Of a DNA stretch of 33,024 nt, positions 7,782 to 14,549 are shown in pieces (the stretch's first letter is position 1; each line of letters starts with the position of its first letter). The notes under the pieces were generated by a model. It had not been told where the DNA came from. It searched no databases and saw only the letters and a program-made list of their open reading frames with translations. The position numbers and the translations under genes are program-made. The DNA is taken from positions 1 through 33,024 of the forward strand of contig CAZCAS010000004.1 of assembly GCA_964496725.1 (NCBI GenBank), given 5' to 3'. Origin of the DNA: JAZGHN01 sp964496725. Lineage in GTDB: Bacteria; Chloroflexota; Dehalococcoidia; Dehalococcoidales; E44-bin46.

Positions 7782-9115
7782 TTTTTAGCCGCCCTCTTCG
7801 CCAATTCTTTTTTAGCTACCTTTATATATTGCACTATTGGTATGTTTGCCGGACAGACATAAGCGCAGGCTCCGCATTCAAAGCAGTCCAGGATGTAAAA
7901 GCTTTGACACTCGTCGTAATTGCCAGATTTGGCGTGTCTGGCCAGAATAGTGGGCATAAGACGCATGGGACAGACCTCTATGCACTTGCCGCAGCTTATA
8001 CAGTCCTGCTCTTTTATGGGGATACCCTTCTTCACTAGCACCGCGTTCGTTCCCTTGACTGTGGGAAAATCGAGCTCGAACTGGGAGAAGCCCATCATGG
8101 GTCCCCCAAGGACAACCTCGTTGGCTTCCCCCTCTATCCCTCCGCAGTAGTCTATAAGATGCCTCAAGGGGGTGCCGAACCTTGCCAGAAGGTTTTTCGG
8201 GCTCTTGACAGCGCCGGTGATGGTGACCACTCTCTCGACGAAGGGCTTGCCTTCAACTACGGCATCGTGAATCGCCTTAGCGGTGCTTACGTTGTGGACC
8301 ACCGTGCCGACATCCAGGGGTAGCCCGCCGATGGGCACCTCCCTGCCTAGCAGCAATTCTGTCAGAATCTTCTCAGCTCCCATGGGATACTTCGATTTTA
8401 GAGGAACTATCTTTAACTCCCCGTGGAGCTCCATATCTGTTATCAACTTCTCCAAGTGGTCTATAGCGTCTTCCTTGTTGTCCTCTATGGCGATGTAGGT
8501 ATTATCAGGTGAGATTACTTTCCTTATGATGTTTAATCCAGAGATTACCTTCTCTCCATATTCAAGCATTACCCTGTGGTCTGAGGTTATATAGGGCTCG
8601 CACTCGCAGCCGTTCAGGATGACGGTGTCTATCTTCTTATCCTTGGGCGGCGAGAGCTTAACATGGGTGGGGAAGGCGGCTCCTCCAAGCCCCACCATGC
8701 CTGCTGATCTTATCCTGTCTAAAATCTCCTTAACGGAGAGAGATTCGGGGTCCTTGGGTGGCTCAAGTGCTACCCATTCATCTTTGCCATCAGAGGTTAT
8801 CACCAGAGCTTCGATTAACTGGGAGGTGGGTGGATTTACTATCGTGGCGGTGCCGGTTATTTCACCGGAAACGGTGGCGTGCACGGGGGCGTTGACATAC
8901 TTGTCTGAGTCGCCTATCTTCTGGCCGGTCAGTACCTTATCCCCTTTCTTTACCACGGCCTCGCAGGGCGCTCCTATATTCTGATGGAGGGGGACAATTA
9001 CAGCTTCAGGCAGAGGTGCTTGCTCAATGGGGTTTTGGGCACTAAGCTTGCTATGAGGCAGCTTCACTCCGTAACGTGTGCCCTTCTTTTTAAGCCTCAG
9101 GTTCAACTTGTTCAT
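7778..9115 (-). CDS. rnfC: Rnf complex subunit RnfC, NADH-binding
   Basis: RnfC is the peripheral cytoplasmic subunit that exchanges electrons with NAD(H). The 445-residue protein shows the NuoF-like nucleotide/FMN region GMVGLGGAAFPTHVKLSPP near residues 140-158, then LNGCECEPYIT. Two C-terminal [4Fe-4S] motifs are present, CISCGKCIEVCPMRLMP and CFECGACAYVCPANIP. It is the first rnf structural gene and starts one base after the apbE stop codon. Together with RnfB (ferredoxin side) it defines a complete electron path between ferredoxin and NAD+. Confidence 0.96.
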   Translation of the reverse strand: MNKLNLRLKKKGTRYGVKLPHSKLSAQNPIEQAPLPEAVIVPLHQNIGAPCEAVVKKGDKVLTGQKIGDSDKYVNAPVHATVSGEITGTATIVNPPTSQLIEALVITSDGKDEWVALEPPKDPESLSVKEILDRIRSAGMVGLGGAAFPTHVKLSPPKDKKIDTVILNGCECEPYITSDHRVMLEYGEKVISGLNIIRKVISPDNTYIAIEDNKEDAIDHLEKLITDMELHGELKIVPLKSKYPMGAEKILTELLLGREVPIGGLPLDVGTVVHNVSTAKAIHDAVVEGKPFVERVVTITGAVKSPKNLLARFGTPLRHLIDYCGGIEGEANEVVLGGPMMGFSQFELDFPTVKGTNAVLVKKGIPIKEQDCISCGKCIEVCPMRLMPTILARHAKSGNYDECQSFYILDCFECGACAYVCPANIPIVQYIKVAKKELAKRAAKK

Positions 9116-9116
9116 C

Positions 9117-10118
9117 TCATTGCCTTTCGCTTAGATACTGTGATAAACCAGAAGAGCGATGTATCGTTCTCTCGGCATCTACTATTAAACACTCCACATC
9201 ATCCAGAGATTCAACCAGCTTCATGCCCTCATCGGGCCCCATTACAAAGACCCCGGTTGCTAGGGCATCAGCCTGTGTGCCACTATCTGCTATTATAGTG
9301 ACGCTGATACAATCCTGTGCCGAAAAGCCTGTCTTTGGGTTGATGATGTGATTGACTTTCTTATCGGGACTGAAGTATCGTTCGTAATTTCCTGAGGTCG
9401 CCACCGACTTATCCGAGCAGTTGAAGGTGGCGAGGCTCTGGCTGGTATCATCCGGGTTTACTAGAGCAATGTTCCATGGCTCTCCATTTGGTTTAGAACC
9501 CAGCGCGCTCATATCTCCGCCGGCGTTTACCAGGGCATGTTTGATGCCCATTTGTTCAAGAACTTTTAGCGCTTCATCTACAGCATAGCCCTTGGCAATG
9601 CCGCCAAGGGTTATTTTCATCCCGTCCGTCTTGAAGTATATGCCGTCATCAATGCCTATTTTCTCCCAACCGACCAGTTTCATCGTCTCCTCTATCTTGC
9701 TTTTCTGGACCTCTTCACTCTCCTGCCACAGTCCACCTGCCCATAGGTCTAATAGTGGTTGAACCGTTATGTCGAAATAGCCATTCGTCATTCGACTGTA
9801 ATCGGCGGACATGGCTAGCAATTCCATCAAATCAGCGGAGGGTGATTCCAGATACCCATCCCTATTAAGCTGGTACGCCTCGCTTTCTTCGTCAAATATT
9901 GAGGCTTCTTTTTCTATTTCTTCCATTCGGCTAAATGCCGCGTTTATCGCCTCTTGCGCCGTCTCCTCATCGGAGTAAACAGTGATGGTGACAAAGGTAT
10001 CCATCAAAGAGCGGGTTTGCTCAAACTTGGTCAGGGGCTTTGCCGTACAGGAAATACCCCCAATTACTATGGCGAGGAGTATCAAAAGCCCCGCTCTAAC
10101 TGCATGACATCCCTTCAT
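9117..10118 (-). CDS. apbE: FAD:protein FMN transferase (ApbE), lipoprotein
   Basis: ApbE transfers FMN from FAD to a threonine of target proteins; here the obvious targets are RnfG and RnfD. The 333-residue protein has a lipoprotein signal peptide (LLILLAIVIGGISC, lipid cysteine C24), which puts it outside the membrane where the flavinylated domains lie. Family motifs include SLMDTFVTITVY, YFDITVQPLLDLW, LGGIAKGYAVDEAL, ALVNAGGDMSALG and the metal site near GTQADALATGVFVMGP. It heads the rnf operon. No clear Shine-Dalgarno sequence precedes the ATG. An intrinsic terminator lies about 50 bases upstream in the leader. Confidence 0.95.
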   Translation of the reverse strand: MKGCHAVRAGLLILLAIVIGGISCTAKPLTKFEQTRSLMDTFVTITVYSDEETAQEAINAAFSRMEEIEKEASIFDEESEAYQLNRDGYLESPSADLMELLAMSADYSRMTNGYFDITVQPLLDLWAGGLWQESEEVQKSKIEETMKLVGWEKIGIDDGIYFKTDGMKITLGGIAKGYAVDEALKVLEQMGIKHALVNAGGDMSALGSKPNGEPWNIALVNPDDTSQSLATFNCSDKSVATSGNYERYFSPDKKVNHIINPKTGFSAQDCISVTIIADSGTQADALATGVFVMGPDEGMKLVESLDDVECLIVDAERTIHRSSGLSQYLSERQ

Positions 10119-10165
10119 ATTCTATATTGCTATTACTCTGCTGCTAACTTGCGCTGCTACGTACT

Positions 10166-10212
10166 GATAAAATAAAAGCGCCTATAGCTCTTTGGGAGGG
10201 CTATAAACGCTT
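10166..10212 (-). terminator. Intrinsic terminator in the apbE-rnf leader (candidate attenuator)
   Basis: On the minus strand the stem pairs bases 10208-10212 with 10176-10180, then 10198-10205 with 10183-10190 (one G-U), with a two-by-two internal loop and a 7-base apical loop. It is directly followed by TTTTATTTTATC, a U-rich tract. No gene reads into it from the right on this strand, because rmuC is divergent. It lies between the apbE promoter and the apbE start, so its natural role is conditional termination. Confidence 0.65.
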
Positions 10213-10299
10213 CGATATGGCTTTCGCTATTTTCACGGTACCTTTGCGGTATTCTAGCATAAAATAAAGGGAAATCCCATAGTTTATTTATGTGAGATT
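10213..10299 (-). promoter_or_regulatory. Untranslated leader upstream of the terminator, candidate sensing element
   Basis: This is the transcribed stretch of about 90 bases between the inferred start site and the terminator. It contains small hairpin candidates on the minus strand, TACC-GCAAA-GGTA and GC-GAAA-GC, a few bases apart. A second TTTATTTTAT tract follows GGGATTTCCC. It does not match any riboswitch class that I can recall with confidence (FMN, c-di-GMP-I and cobalamin cores are not seen). It may be a protein-binding leader, an unknown riboswitch or simply spacer. Confidence 0.35.
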
Positions 10300-10305
10300 C
10301 TATAA

Positions 10306-10335
10306 TTATTATTTTTAGTTTACAACCTTTGTCAA
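10306..10335 (-). promoter_or_regulatory. Promoter for the apbE-rnf operon
   Basis: A perfect -35 TTGACA lies at 10335-10330 (minus strand). The AT-rich stretch 18 bases further reads TAATAA/ATAATT and provides a loose -10. The predicted start site is near 10299, giving a leader of about 180 bases. The -10 is not well defined, so its exact position is uncertain. Confidence 0.5.
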
Positions 10336-10402
10336 GTAGCTGGGAAGACCTCTGGTTCCCTTCCACAATTCTTGCCAATTAGCCTACTACCAGTTTGCGG
10401 TG

Positions 10403-10408
10403 TATAAT
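10403..10408 (+). promoter_or_regulatory. Perfect -10 box upstream of rmuC
   Basis: TATAAT at 10403-10408 lies about 43 bases before the chosen rmuC start. The sequence 18 bases upstream (TTAGCC) is only a weak -35. A transcript starting near 10415 would exclude the longer reading of rmuC from an ATG at 10400 and so supports the start at 10451. Confidence 0.4.
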
Positions 10409-10450
10409 AAATGGAGCATTGCTATAGCAGCCCAGCGGTTTTGGATAGTT

Positions 10451-11419
10451 ATGGAACTGGTAATAATAATTGTCCTGGCGGTTAGTCTGGCGATTTCGGT
10501 CGGCTTCTTTGTCTGGAGCAAATCTAGAGAGCGATTGGCATTGAAGGAACAGGGTGATGCCTTGTCCAAGGTGGTGGGGGAGAAATTAGATGCTAGTCTG
10601 GTAGTTTTTGGCGACCTGCGGGAGCGGTTAGGTGAGCTGACGCAGAAGACGAAGAATATTGAGGAAGTCGGTAAGGACGTATCTAGTCTACAAGAGCTTC
10701 TGCGAGCACCAAAGTTCAGGGGTGGTTTTGGTGAACTTCTGCTGGAAAGGTTGTTGGCTGACATCCTGCCGCGAGGTGCTTACTCGCTGCAACATAGATT
10801 TAGAAGTGGTGAGACAGTAGATGCTGCTGTTCGAATTGGCGAGAATTTGGTTCCCATCGATTCCAAATTTCCCCTGGAGGACTTTCGGCGAATAACTACC
10901 GCAGAGTCCGAAGAGGAGCAAGCGGCCTTACGAAGGCAATTTGCTCGCGCTATTAAAAAACATATTGATAATATAGCCAAGTATATTCTGCCTGATGAGA
11001 AAACGTTTGATTTCGCCCTCATGTATATTCCGGCAGAGAATGTCTATTATGAGACGATAATTCGGGGCAGTGAGGAAAGTGACATATTTTCTTATGCTCT
11101 GGAAAAGAGGGTAATCCCTGTCTCGCCCAACAGCTTCTATGCCTATCTGCAGGTCATCGTCCAAGGCCTAAAGGGAATGCGCTTTGAGAAGGCGGCGGGT
11201 GAGATTCTTGCCTATGTGAAGCGTCTGCAAAGTGACCTTGACGATTTCCAGCAGGACTACGAGGTAATGGGGGGACATATTCGTCATGCTGCAACCAAAT
11301 ATGAGGAAGCGGGCAGAAAACTGGGTAGATTTGGAGATAGGTTACAGCGTGCCAGCGAGACTCCAGTAGAGAAATTACCAGAGGGTGATGAAGAAGGGGA
11401 GCAGGATAAGTCGCTGTGA
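10451..11419 (+). CDS. rmuC: DNA recombination protein RmuC family
   Basis: RmuC-family proteins are membrane-anchored, coiled-coil nuclease-fold proteins that limit inverted-repeat recombination; their exact activity is unsettled. This 322-residue protein starts with a membrane anchor (MELVIIIVLAVSLAISVGFF). A coiled coil of about 70 residues follows, then the conserved RmuC core, with GGFGELLLERLLADILP, VPIDSKFPLEDFRR, and MYIPAENVYYETI. The start at 10451 places the anchor directly at the N-terminus and is downstream of a TATAAT box; an in-frame ATG at 10400 would add 17 unlikely residues. It is divergent from the apbE-rnf operon. Confidence 0.9.
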   Translation: MELVIIIVLAVSLAISVGFFVWSKSRERLALKEQGDALSKVVGEKLDASLVVFGDLRERLGELTQKTKNIEEVGKDVSSLQELLRAPKFRGGFGELLLERLLADILPRGAYSLQHRFRSGETVDAAVRIGENLVPIDSKFPLEDFRRITTAESEEEQAALRRQFARAIKKHIDNIAKYILPDEKTFDFALMYIPAENVYYETIIRGSEESDIFSYALEKRVIPVSPNSFYAYLQVIVQGLKGMRFEKAAGEILAYVKRLQSDLDDFQQDYEVMGGHIRHAATKYEEAGRKLGRFGDRLQRASETPVEKLPEGDEEGEQDKSL

Positions 11420-11532
11420 ATCGGACGAGAGGCTTTGTTAATCTGAATAAGTTTAAGTCGGGTAGAGGGATAAAAAGGCTGAGTAAGTCTGTTCAACCCA
11501 GGCGAGGTGGTAAACGGAAGAAAGGAGGGTGA
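11416..11532 (+). CDS. Possible 38-residue strongly basic peptide, coupled to rmuC
   Basis: A GTG at 11416 overlaps the rmuC stop as GTGA. It opens a 38-codon frame that fills the gap to the next gene; its TGA lies inside the Shine-Dalgarno region of that gene (GGAGGGTGATATAAATG). About 14 of the 38 residues are Lys or Arg, ending PRRGGKRKKGG. The overlap and exact fit suggest translational coupling, and the composition suggests nucleic-acid binding. An open frame of this length arises by chance fairly often, so the gene is tentative. No family is recognised. Confidence 0.35.
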   Translation: MNRTRGFVNLNKFKSGRGIKRLSKSVQPRRGGKRKKGG

Positions 11533-11537
11533 TATAA

Positions 11538-12233
11538 ATGCCGAAAAAGCTATCACCTAAGCAATTTTTCCTCTTGCTATATCTATTGAGCGCGGGCTCT
11601 ATGGCGGCCGGCCTCTTGTTACCCAATGTTTTGTTGCCGCCTATGGCTCCTAGACTATTTTGTGGCGTGCCTTACTTCATACTGCCTTTTATTGGCATTA
11701 TTGCCACTTTCTTCGTTACAGCGGCTGTACCACATGTCCGGAATGCCCTTGGCAGGCTCGAAGTTCCGAAAAAGTATTCACCCAAGCATTTCTTGCTACT
11801 GCTGTGGCTGTCGGGGCAGGCTCTTATTCTGGATGCTGTTTTGCATAATGCCGTTTATGCCGCGTTTATTTTCTGCTTTGGCTGGGGTTTTTGGGATAGG
11901 TGGGGGGATGAAGCTTTCTTTTTCATCCTCGCTACTTTGGTCGTCCCCGCCGGTCTAATTGCCGGGGCGTTTGGTAGACTGTGGGATTGGTGTGTCACCC
12001 AGCCCATAGAGCAAATGAAGGCTAAAGGCATCCAGCTTCCGACTACTTGGCGCTATTTTGCCCCCTTCGGCAGCTACGTCTGGTTATGGAATTTCGGCAG
12101 GGGCATTGAGGCTATAACAGAGAGGAGAATACGGGCGGCGGGGGTTTTCGCCGCTGTCTTTTTCCTGGGTATTGTCGGCTTCTTTCTTGTCCAATACATT
12201 ATTAAGCGCCGATTAGCCAAGGCAGCTATCTAG
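11538..12233 (+). CDS. Multi-span membrane protein of unknown function with an internal repeat
   Basis: This 231-residue protein is not recognised. It has about five to six hydrophobic spans and a basic C-terminus (IIKRRLAKAAI). A short motif occurs twice, PKKLSPKQFFLLLYLLS at residue 2 and PKKYSPKHFLLLLWLSG near residue 77. Each copy leads into a span pair, so the N-terminal half looks internally duplicated. A cytoplasmic loop contains VTQPIEQMKAKGIQLPTTWRYFAPFG, followed by a Trp-rich segment (SYVWLWNFGRGIEAIT) that resembles no known catalytic motif. The start has a strong AAAGGAGGGTGATATAA site. It lies downstream of rmuC and the basic ORF. Confidence 0.8.
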   Translation: MPKKLSPKQFFLLLYLLSAGSMAAGLLLPNVLLPPMAPRLFCGVPYFILPFIGIIATFFVTAAVPHVRNALGRLEVPKKYSPKHFLLLLWLSGQALILDAVLHNAVYAAFIFCFGWGFWDRWGDEAFFFILATLVVPAGLIAGAFGRLWDWCVTQPIEQMKAKGIQLPTTWRYFAPFGSYVWLWNFGRGIEAITERRIRAAGVFAAVFFLGIVGFFLVQYIIKRRLAKAAI

Positions 12234-12288
12234 GGAGCTCTTCTGCGAAGCAATTAATCTTGGTCTCGGATGAACGAGCCTCTTAAGC

Positions 12289-12317
12289 TTGACGCTCCAG
12301 GTTGCCGATGTTATATT
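12289..12317 (+). promoter_or_regulatory. Promoter for nadK and downstream genes
   Basis: TTGACG (12289-12294) and TATATT (12312-12317) are separated by 17 bases, which is a good sigma-70 type promoter. It lies about 50 bases before the nadK start and would drive the nadK-GNAT-NUDIX run. Confidence 0.6.
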
Positions 12318-12365
12318 TTGCTTGTCCTCAGAAGTGACATCTTTATTTTTGTCGGAGAGTAATCT

Positions 12366-13199
12366 ATGAAAAGGGTTGGCGTTCTCTATCACCCTCTCGT
12401 TGAGGCTGCCTTTAAGCTGGCGGAAAAACTGCAAAAGTTTTTGAGCTCGAGGGGCGTTTCTGTGTGGCTGTGCTCAGCCTGGGAGGGGGAAAAAGCGCGA
12501 GCTCAGGTGCATGGTACCGATTTGATTCTCAGCATTGGTGGCGATGGTACCATTCTACGGTCGGCTCAGGCTGTGGTTCCTCACCCCATTCCCATCACCG
12601 GGATAAATCTGGGCAATCTGGGGTTTATGACCGAGCTTCGTGCTGATGAGGTCATGGCTAAGCTACCTGCCTTATTGGGGGGGGAGGGTTGGATTGATGA
12701 GCGGGATTTGCTTGAGGCAGAGGTTTCGGTCTCTGATGAGAAGTCACCCTCGGTATTCTATGCCTTGAACGATGTGGTAATAGCGCGGGGGGTTATGGCT
12801 AGAACTATTCGTATCCAGACCAGCATTGATGGTGAGGCGCTGACCACCTATAAGGCTGACGGAGTGATTGTGGCTACCGCCACCGGTAGCACCGGTTATT
12901 CCCTGGCAGCCGGTGGGCCTATTCTTCATCCCCAGTCTGATGAGTTTATATTGTTGCCGATATTGCCTCATCTTAGTTCCACTTATTCTCTGGTATTACA
13001 GCCCACGGCGGTAGTTAAGATGTGCCTCGATGCTGCCCATCAGGCAGTACTGACTGTTGATGGGCACATAAATTTGCCTTTGTCAGGCGGTTCTGTTGCT
13101 ACCGTGAAGCATAGCTCCAACAAGATGCGATTTTTGAGAATTCACCCCCAAGCCTCTTTCTATGCTTCTCTGGAGCAAAGGTTGAAAGGGAAACGTTAA
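12366..13199 (+). CDS. nadK: NAD kinase
   Basis: NAD kinase phosphorylates NAD+ to NADP+ in the cytoplasm. The 277-residue protein carries the GGDGT nucleotide-binding motif at residues 58-62 in LILSIGGDGTILRSAQ. It also has GINLGNLGFMTEL and the glycine-rich ATATGSTGYSLAAGGPI with the NAD-binding region. The ATG follows CGGAGAG. The next gene starts two bases after its stop. A nearby NUDIX hydrolase of the ADP-ribose pyrophosphatase type suggests a small pyridine-nucleotide module. Confidence 0.95.
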   Translation: MKRVGVLYHPLVEAAFKLAEKLQKFLSSRGVSVWLCSAWEGEKARAQVHGTDLILSIGGDGTILRSAQAVVPHPIPITGINLGNLGFMTELRADEVMAKLPALLGGEGWIDERDLLEAEVSVSDEKSPSVFYALNDVVIARGVMARTIRIQTSIDGEALTTYKADGVIVATATGSTGYSLAAGGPILHPQSDEFILLPILPHLSSTYSLVLQPTAVVKMCLDAAHQAVLTVDGHINLPLSGGSVATVKHSSNKMRFLRIHPQASFYASLEQRLKGKR

Positions 13200-13200
13200 A

Positions 13201-13662
13201 TTGAAATCGGTAGAAAGGGCCAGAATCAGCGATGTCGCTCGGATGCACAAGTTAGTTAACTCCTTTGCTAATAAGGGCGAAATGCTTCCTCGCTCGCTAA
13301 GCGAGATATATGAGAATCTCAGGGATTACCTGGTTATCAGGGAAGGTGGGCAGGTGATTGCCTGTGCTGCCTTGCATGTCGTGTGGTCAGATATAGCTGA
13401 GATAAAGTCAGTGGCAGTGGCTGAGGTAAGTCAGGGACAGGGGATTGGAGCCCAATTGATACAGGCTTGTCTTAAGGAGGCTAAGGAACTTGGTATCACT
13501 ACCGTTTTTTGTCTGACCTACAAACCAGCCTTTTTTGAGAGTGTTGGCTTTGTCCAGGTGGATAAAATGGAGTTGCCTCGCAAGATCTGGGGCGAGTGTT
13601 ACCGATGTCCGAAATTCCCTGATTGTGATGAGGTAGCTCTTATCTATCATTTTGAGGGTTAA
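13201..13662 (+). CDS. GNAT acetyltransferase, ArgA-like short N-acetylglutamate synthase
   Basis: This 153-residue GNAT-fold protein has the acetyl-CoA binding pattern VSQGQGIGAQLIQACL near residues 78-93. The C-terminal stretch LPRKIWGECYRCPKFPDCDE with its three cysteines is characteristic of stand-alone ArgA-like N-acetyltransferases, which make N-acetylglutamate for arginine synthesis. It lacks the amino-acid kinase domain of classical ArgA. It starts with TTG one base after the nadK stop, and its end overlaps the region before the NUDIX gene. Substrate specificity is inferred from the family resemblance. Confidence 0.8.
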   Translation: MKSVERARISDVARMHKLVNSFANKGEMLPRSLSEIYENLRDYLVIREGGQVIACAALHVVWSDIAEIKSVAVAEVSQGQGIGAQLIQACLKEAKELGITTVFCLTYKPAFFESVGFVQVDKMELPRKIWGECYRCPKFPDCDEVALIYHFEG

Positions 13663-13663
13663 T

Positions 13664-14200
13664 TTGGCTGAAGAAAAGATATTGTCTAGTCAATCGATTT
13701 ACAGGGGGCGTGCAGTAAATCTGCGGGTTGATACTGTGCTGACGGCTGATGGCAGAGAAACTGAGCGGGAGATTGTGGAGCATAGTGATTGTGTGGCTAT
13801 TGTCGCTGTTGATGCCGATAGCAATGTTTTACTGGTTAAACAATTTCGCAGCCCGGTCTCTAAAGAACTGTTGGAGATACCCGCTGGTGGCATTGACCCC
13901 GGTGAAGACCCCGGGACTGCTGTTCGCCGCGAGTTACAGGAGGAGACCGGCTATCTGCCGAGGAAGGTGGAGAGGTTGGGTGGTTTCTATTCCAGCCCCG
14001 GCTACTGCACTGAATACCTTTATCTTTATCTTGCCACTGACCTTGTTCCCAGCCAGCTCCACGCTGAGGATACCGAGAGCATCAGACTGGTCAGAATGCC
14101 TCTTGCTCAGATGCCTGAACTGCTCGCCTCGGGTGCCATCTGTGATGCCAAGAGCATTGCTGGCTTATTTGCCTTCTTGGAATATCGGAAAGGGCGCTAA
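13664..14200 (+). CDS. NUDIX hydrolase, ADP-ribose pyrophosphatase type
   Basis: The 178-residue protein has a complete NUDIX box, G-x5-E-x7-REL-x-EE-x-G, near residues 75-97 (GGIDPGEDPGTAVRRELQEE). The flanking features VLLVKQFRSPVSKELLEIPAG and FYSSPGYCTEYLYLYLA are typical of ADP-ribose pyrophosphatases, which cleave ADP-ribose to AMP and ribose 5-phosphate. The TTG at 13664 is preferred because GAGGG lies five bases before it; a TTG at 13652 in the same frame would add four residues. It ends the nadK run and faces the convergent HIT gene, with a two-base gap between stops. Confidence 0.9.
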   Translation: MAEEKILSSQSIYRGRAVNLRVDTVLTADGRETEREIVEHSDCVAIVAVDADSNVLLVKQFRSPVSKELLEIPAGGIDPGEDPGTAVRRELQEETGYLPRKVERLGGFYSSPGYCTEYLYLYLATDLVPSQLHAEDTESIRLVRMPLAQMPELLASGAICDAKSIAGLFAFLEYRKGR

Positions 14201-14201
14201 G

Positions 14202-14549
14202 CTAGCCCAGCCGGCCTGAGAGCTTTCTTCCCCCCAGGAGGTGCATGTGGATGTGGGGTACCATCTGTCCTCCCTGCTCACCGCAGTTTATCGCTAGGCG
14301 ATACCCCTTCTCCGTGATGCCTTCCTTTTCGGCTAGCTTATTTGCCACTTTTACCATATGTCCCACCAGAGACGACTCTTCTTCCGATAGATGGGCAAGG
14401 GAAGGAATATGCTTCCTGGGGATAATGATTATGTGAGTGGGTGACTGGGGATTGATATCAGGGAAGGCAATCACTTTTTCGTCCTGATAAAGGAGGTCAC
14501 TGGGGATTTCCCCCGCTGCGATTTGACAGAAAATACAGTCCATTTTCAT
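14202..14549 (-). CDS. HIT family protein (histidine triad nucleotide hydrolase)
   Basis: HIT (HINT-type) proteins hydrolyse nucleoside phosphoramidates and related nucleotides in the cytoplasm. The 115-residue protein starts MKMDCIFCQIAAGEIPS. It shows CxxC (CIFC), the conserved HIIIIPRKHI and the catalytic triad in MVPHIHMHLLGGR. The start at 14549 is preferred because it overlaps the carboxyltransferase stop as ATGA; the longer frame would begin inside that gene. The overlap means the two proteins are translationally coupled, although no functional link is known. Confidence 0.93.
   Translation of the reverse strand: MKMDCIFCQIAAGEIPSDLLYQDEKVIAFPDINPQSPTHIIIIPRKHIPSLAHLSEEESSLVGHMVKVANKLAEKEGITEKGYRLAINCGEQGGQMVPHIHMHLLGGRKLSGRLG

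Noticed and set aside
10213..10299. FMN or c-di-GMP-I riboswitch in the apbE leader
   Set aside because: An FMN switch would suit a flavin gene, and CGCAAAGG superficially recalls the c-di-GMP-I core, but the conserved core sequences and stem arrangement of those classes are not present.
10157..10378. Minus-strand 73-codon open frame upstream of apbE
   Set aside because: It overlaps the promoter, leader and terminator of the apbE-rnf operon, has no ribosome site or family resemblance, and its composition looks non-coding.
13749..14219. Plus-strand 156-codon frame inside the NUDIX gene
   Set aside because: It is in another frame of a clearly conserved NUDIX hydrolase and its translation has no domain pattern.
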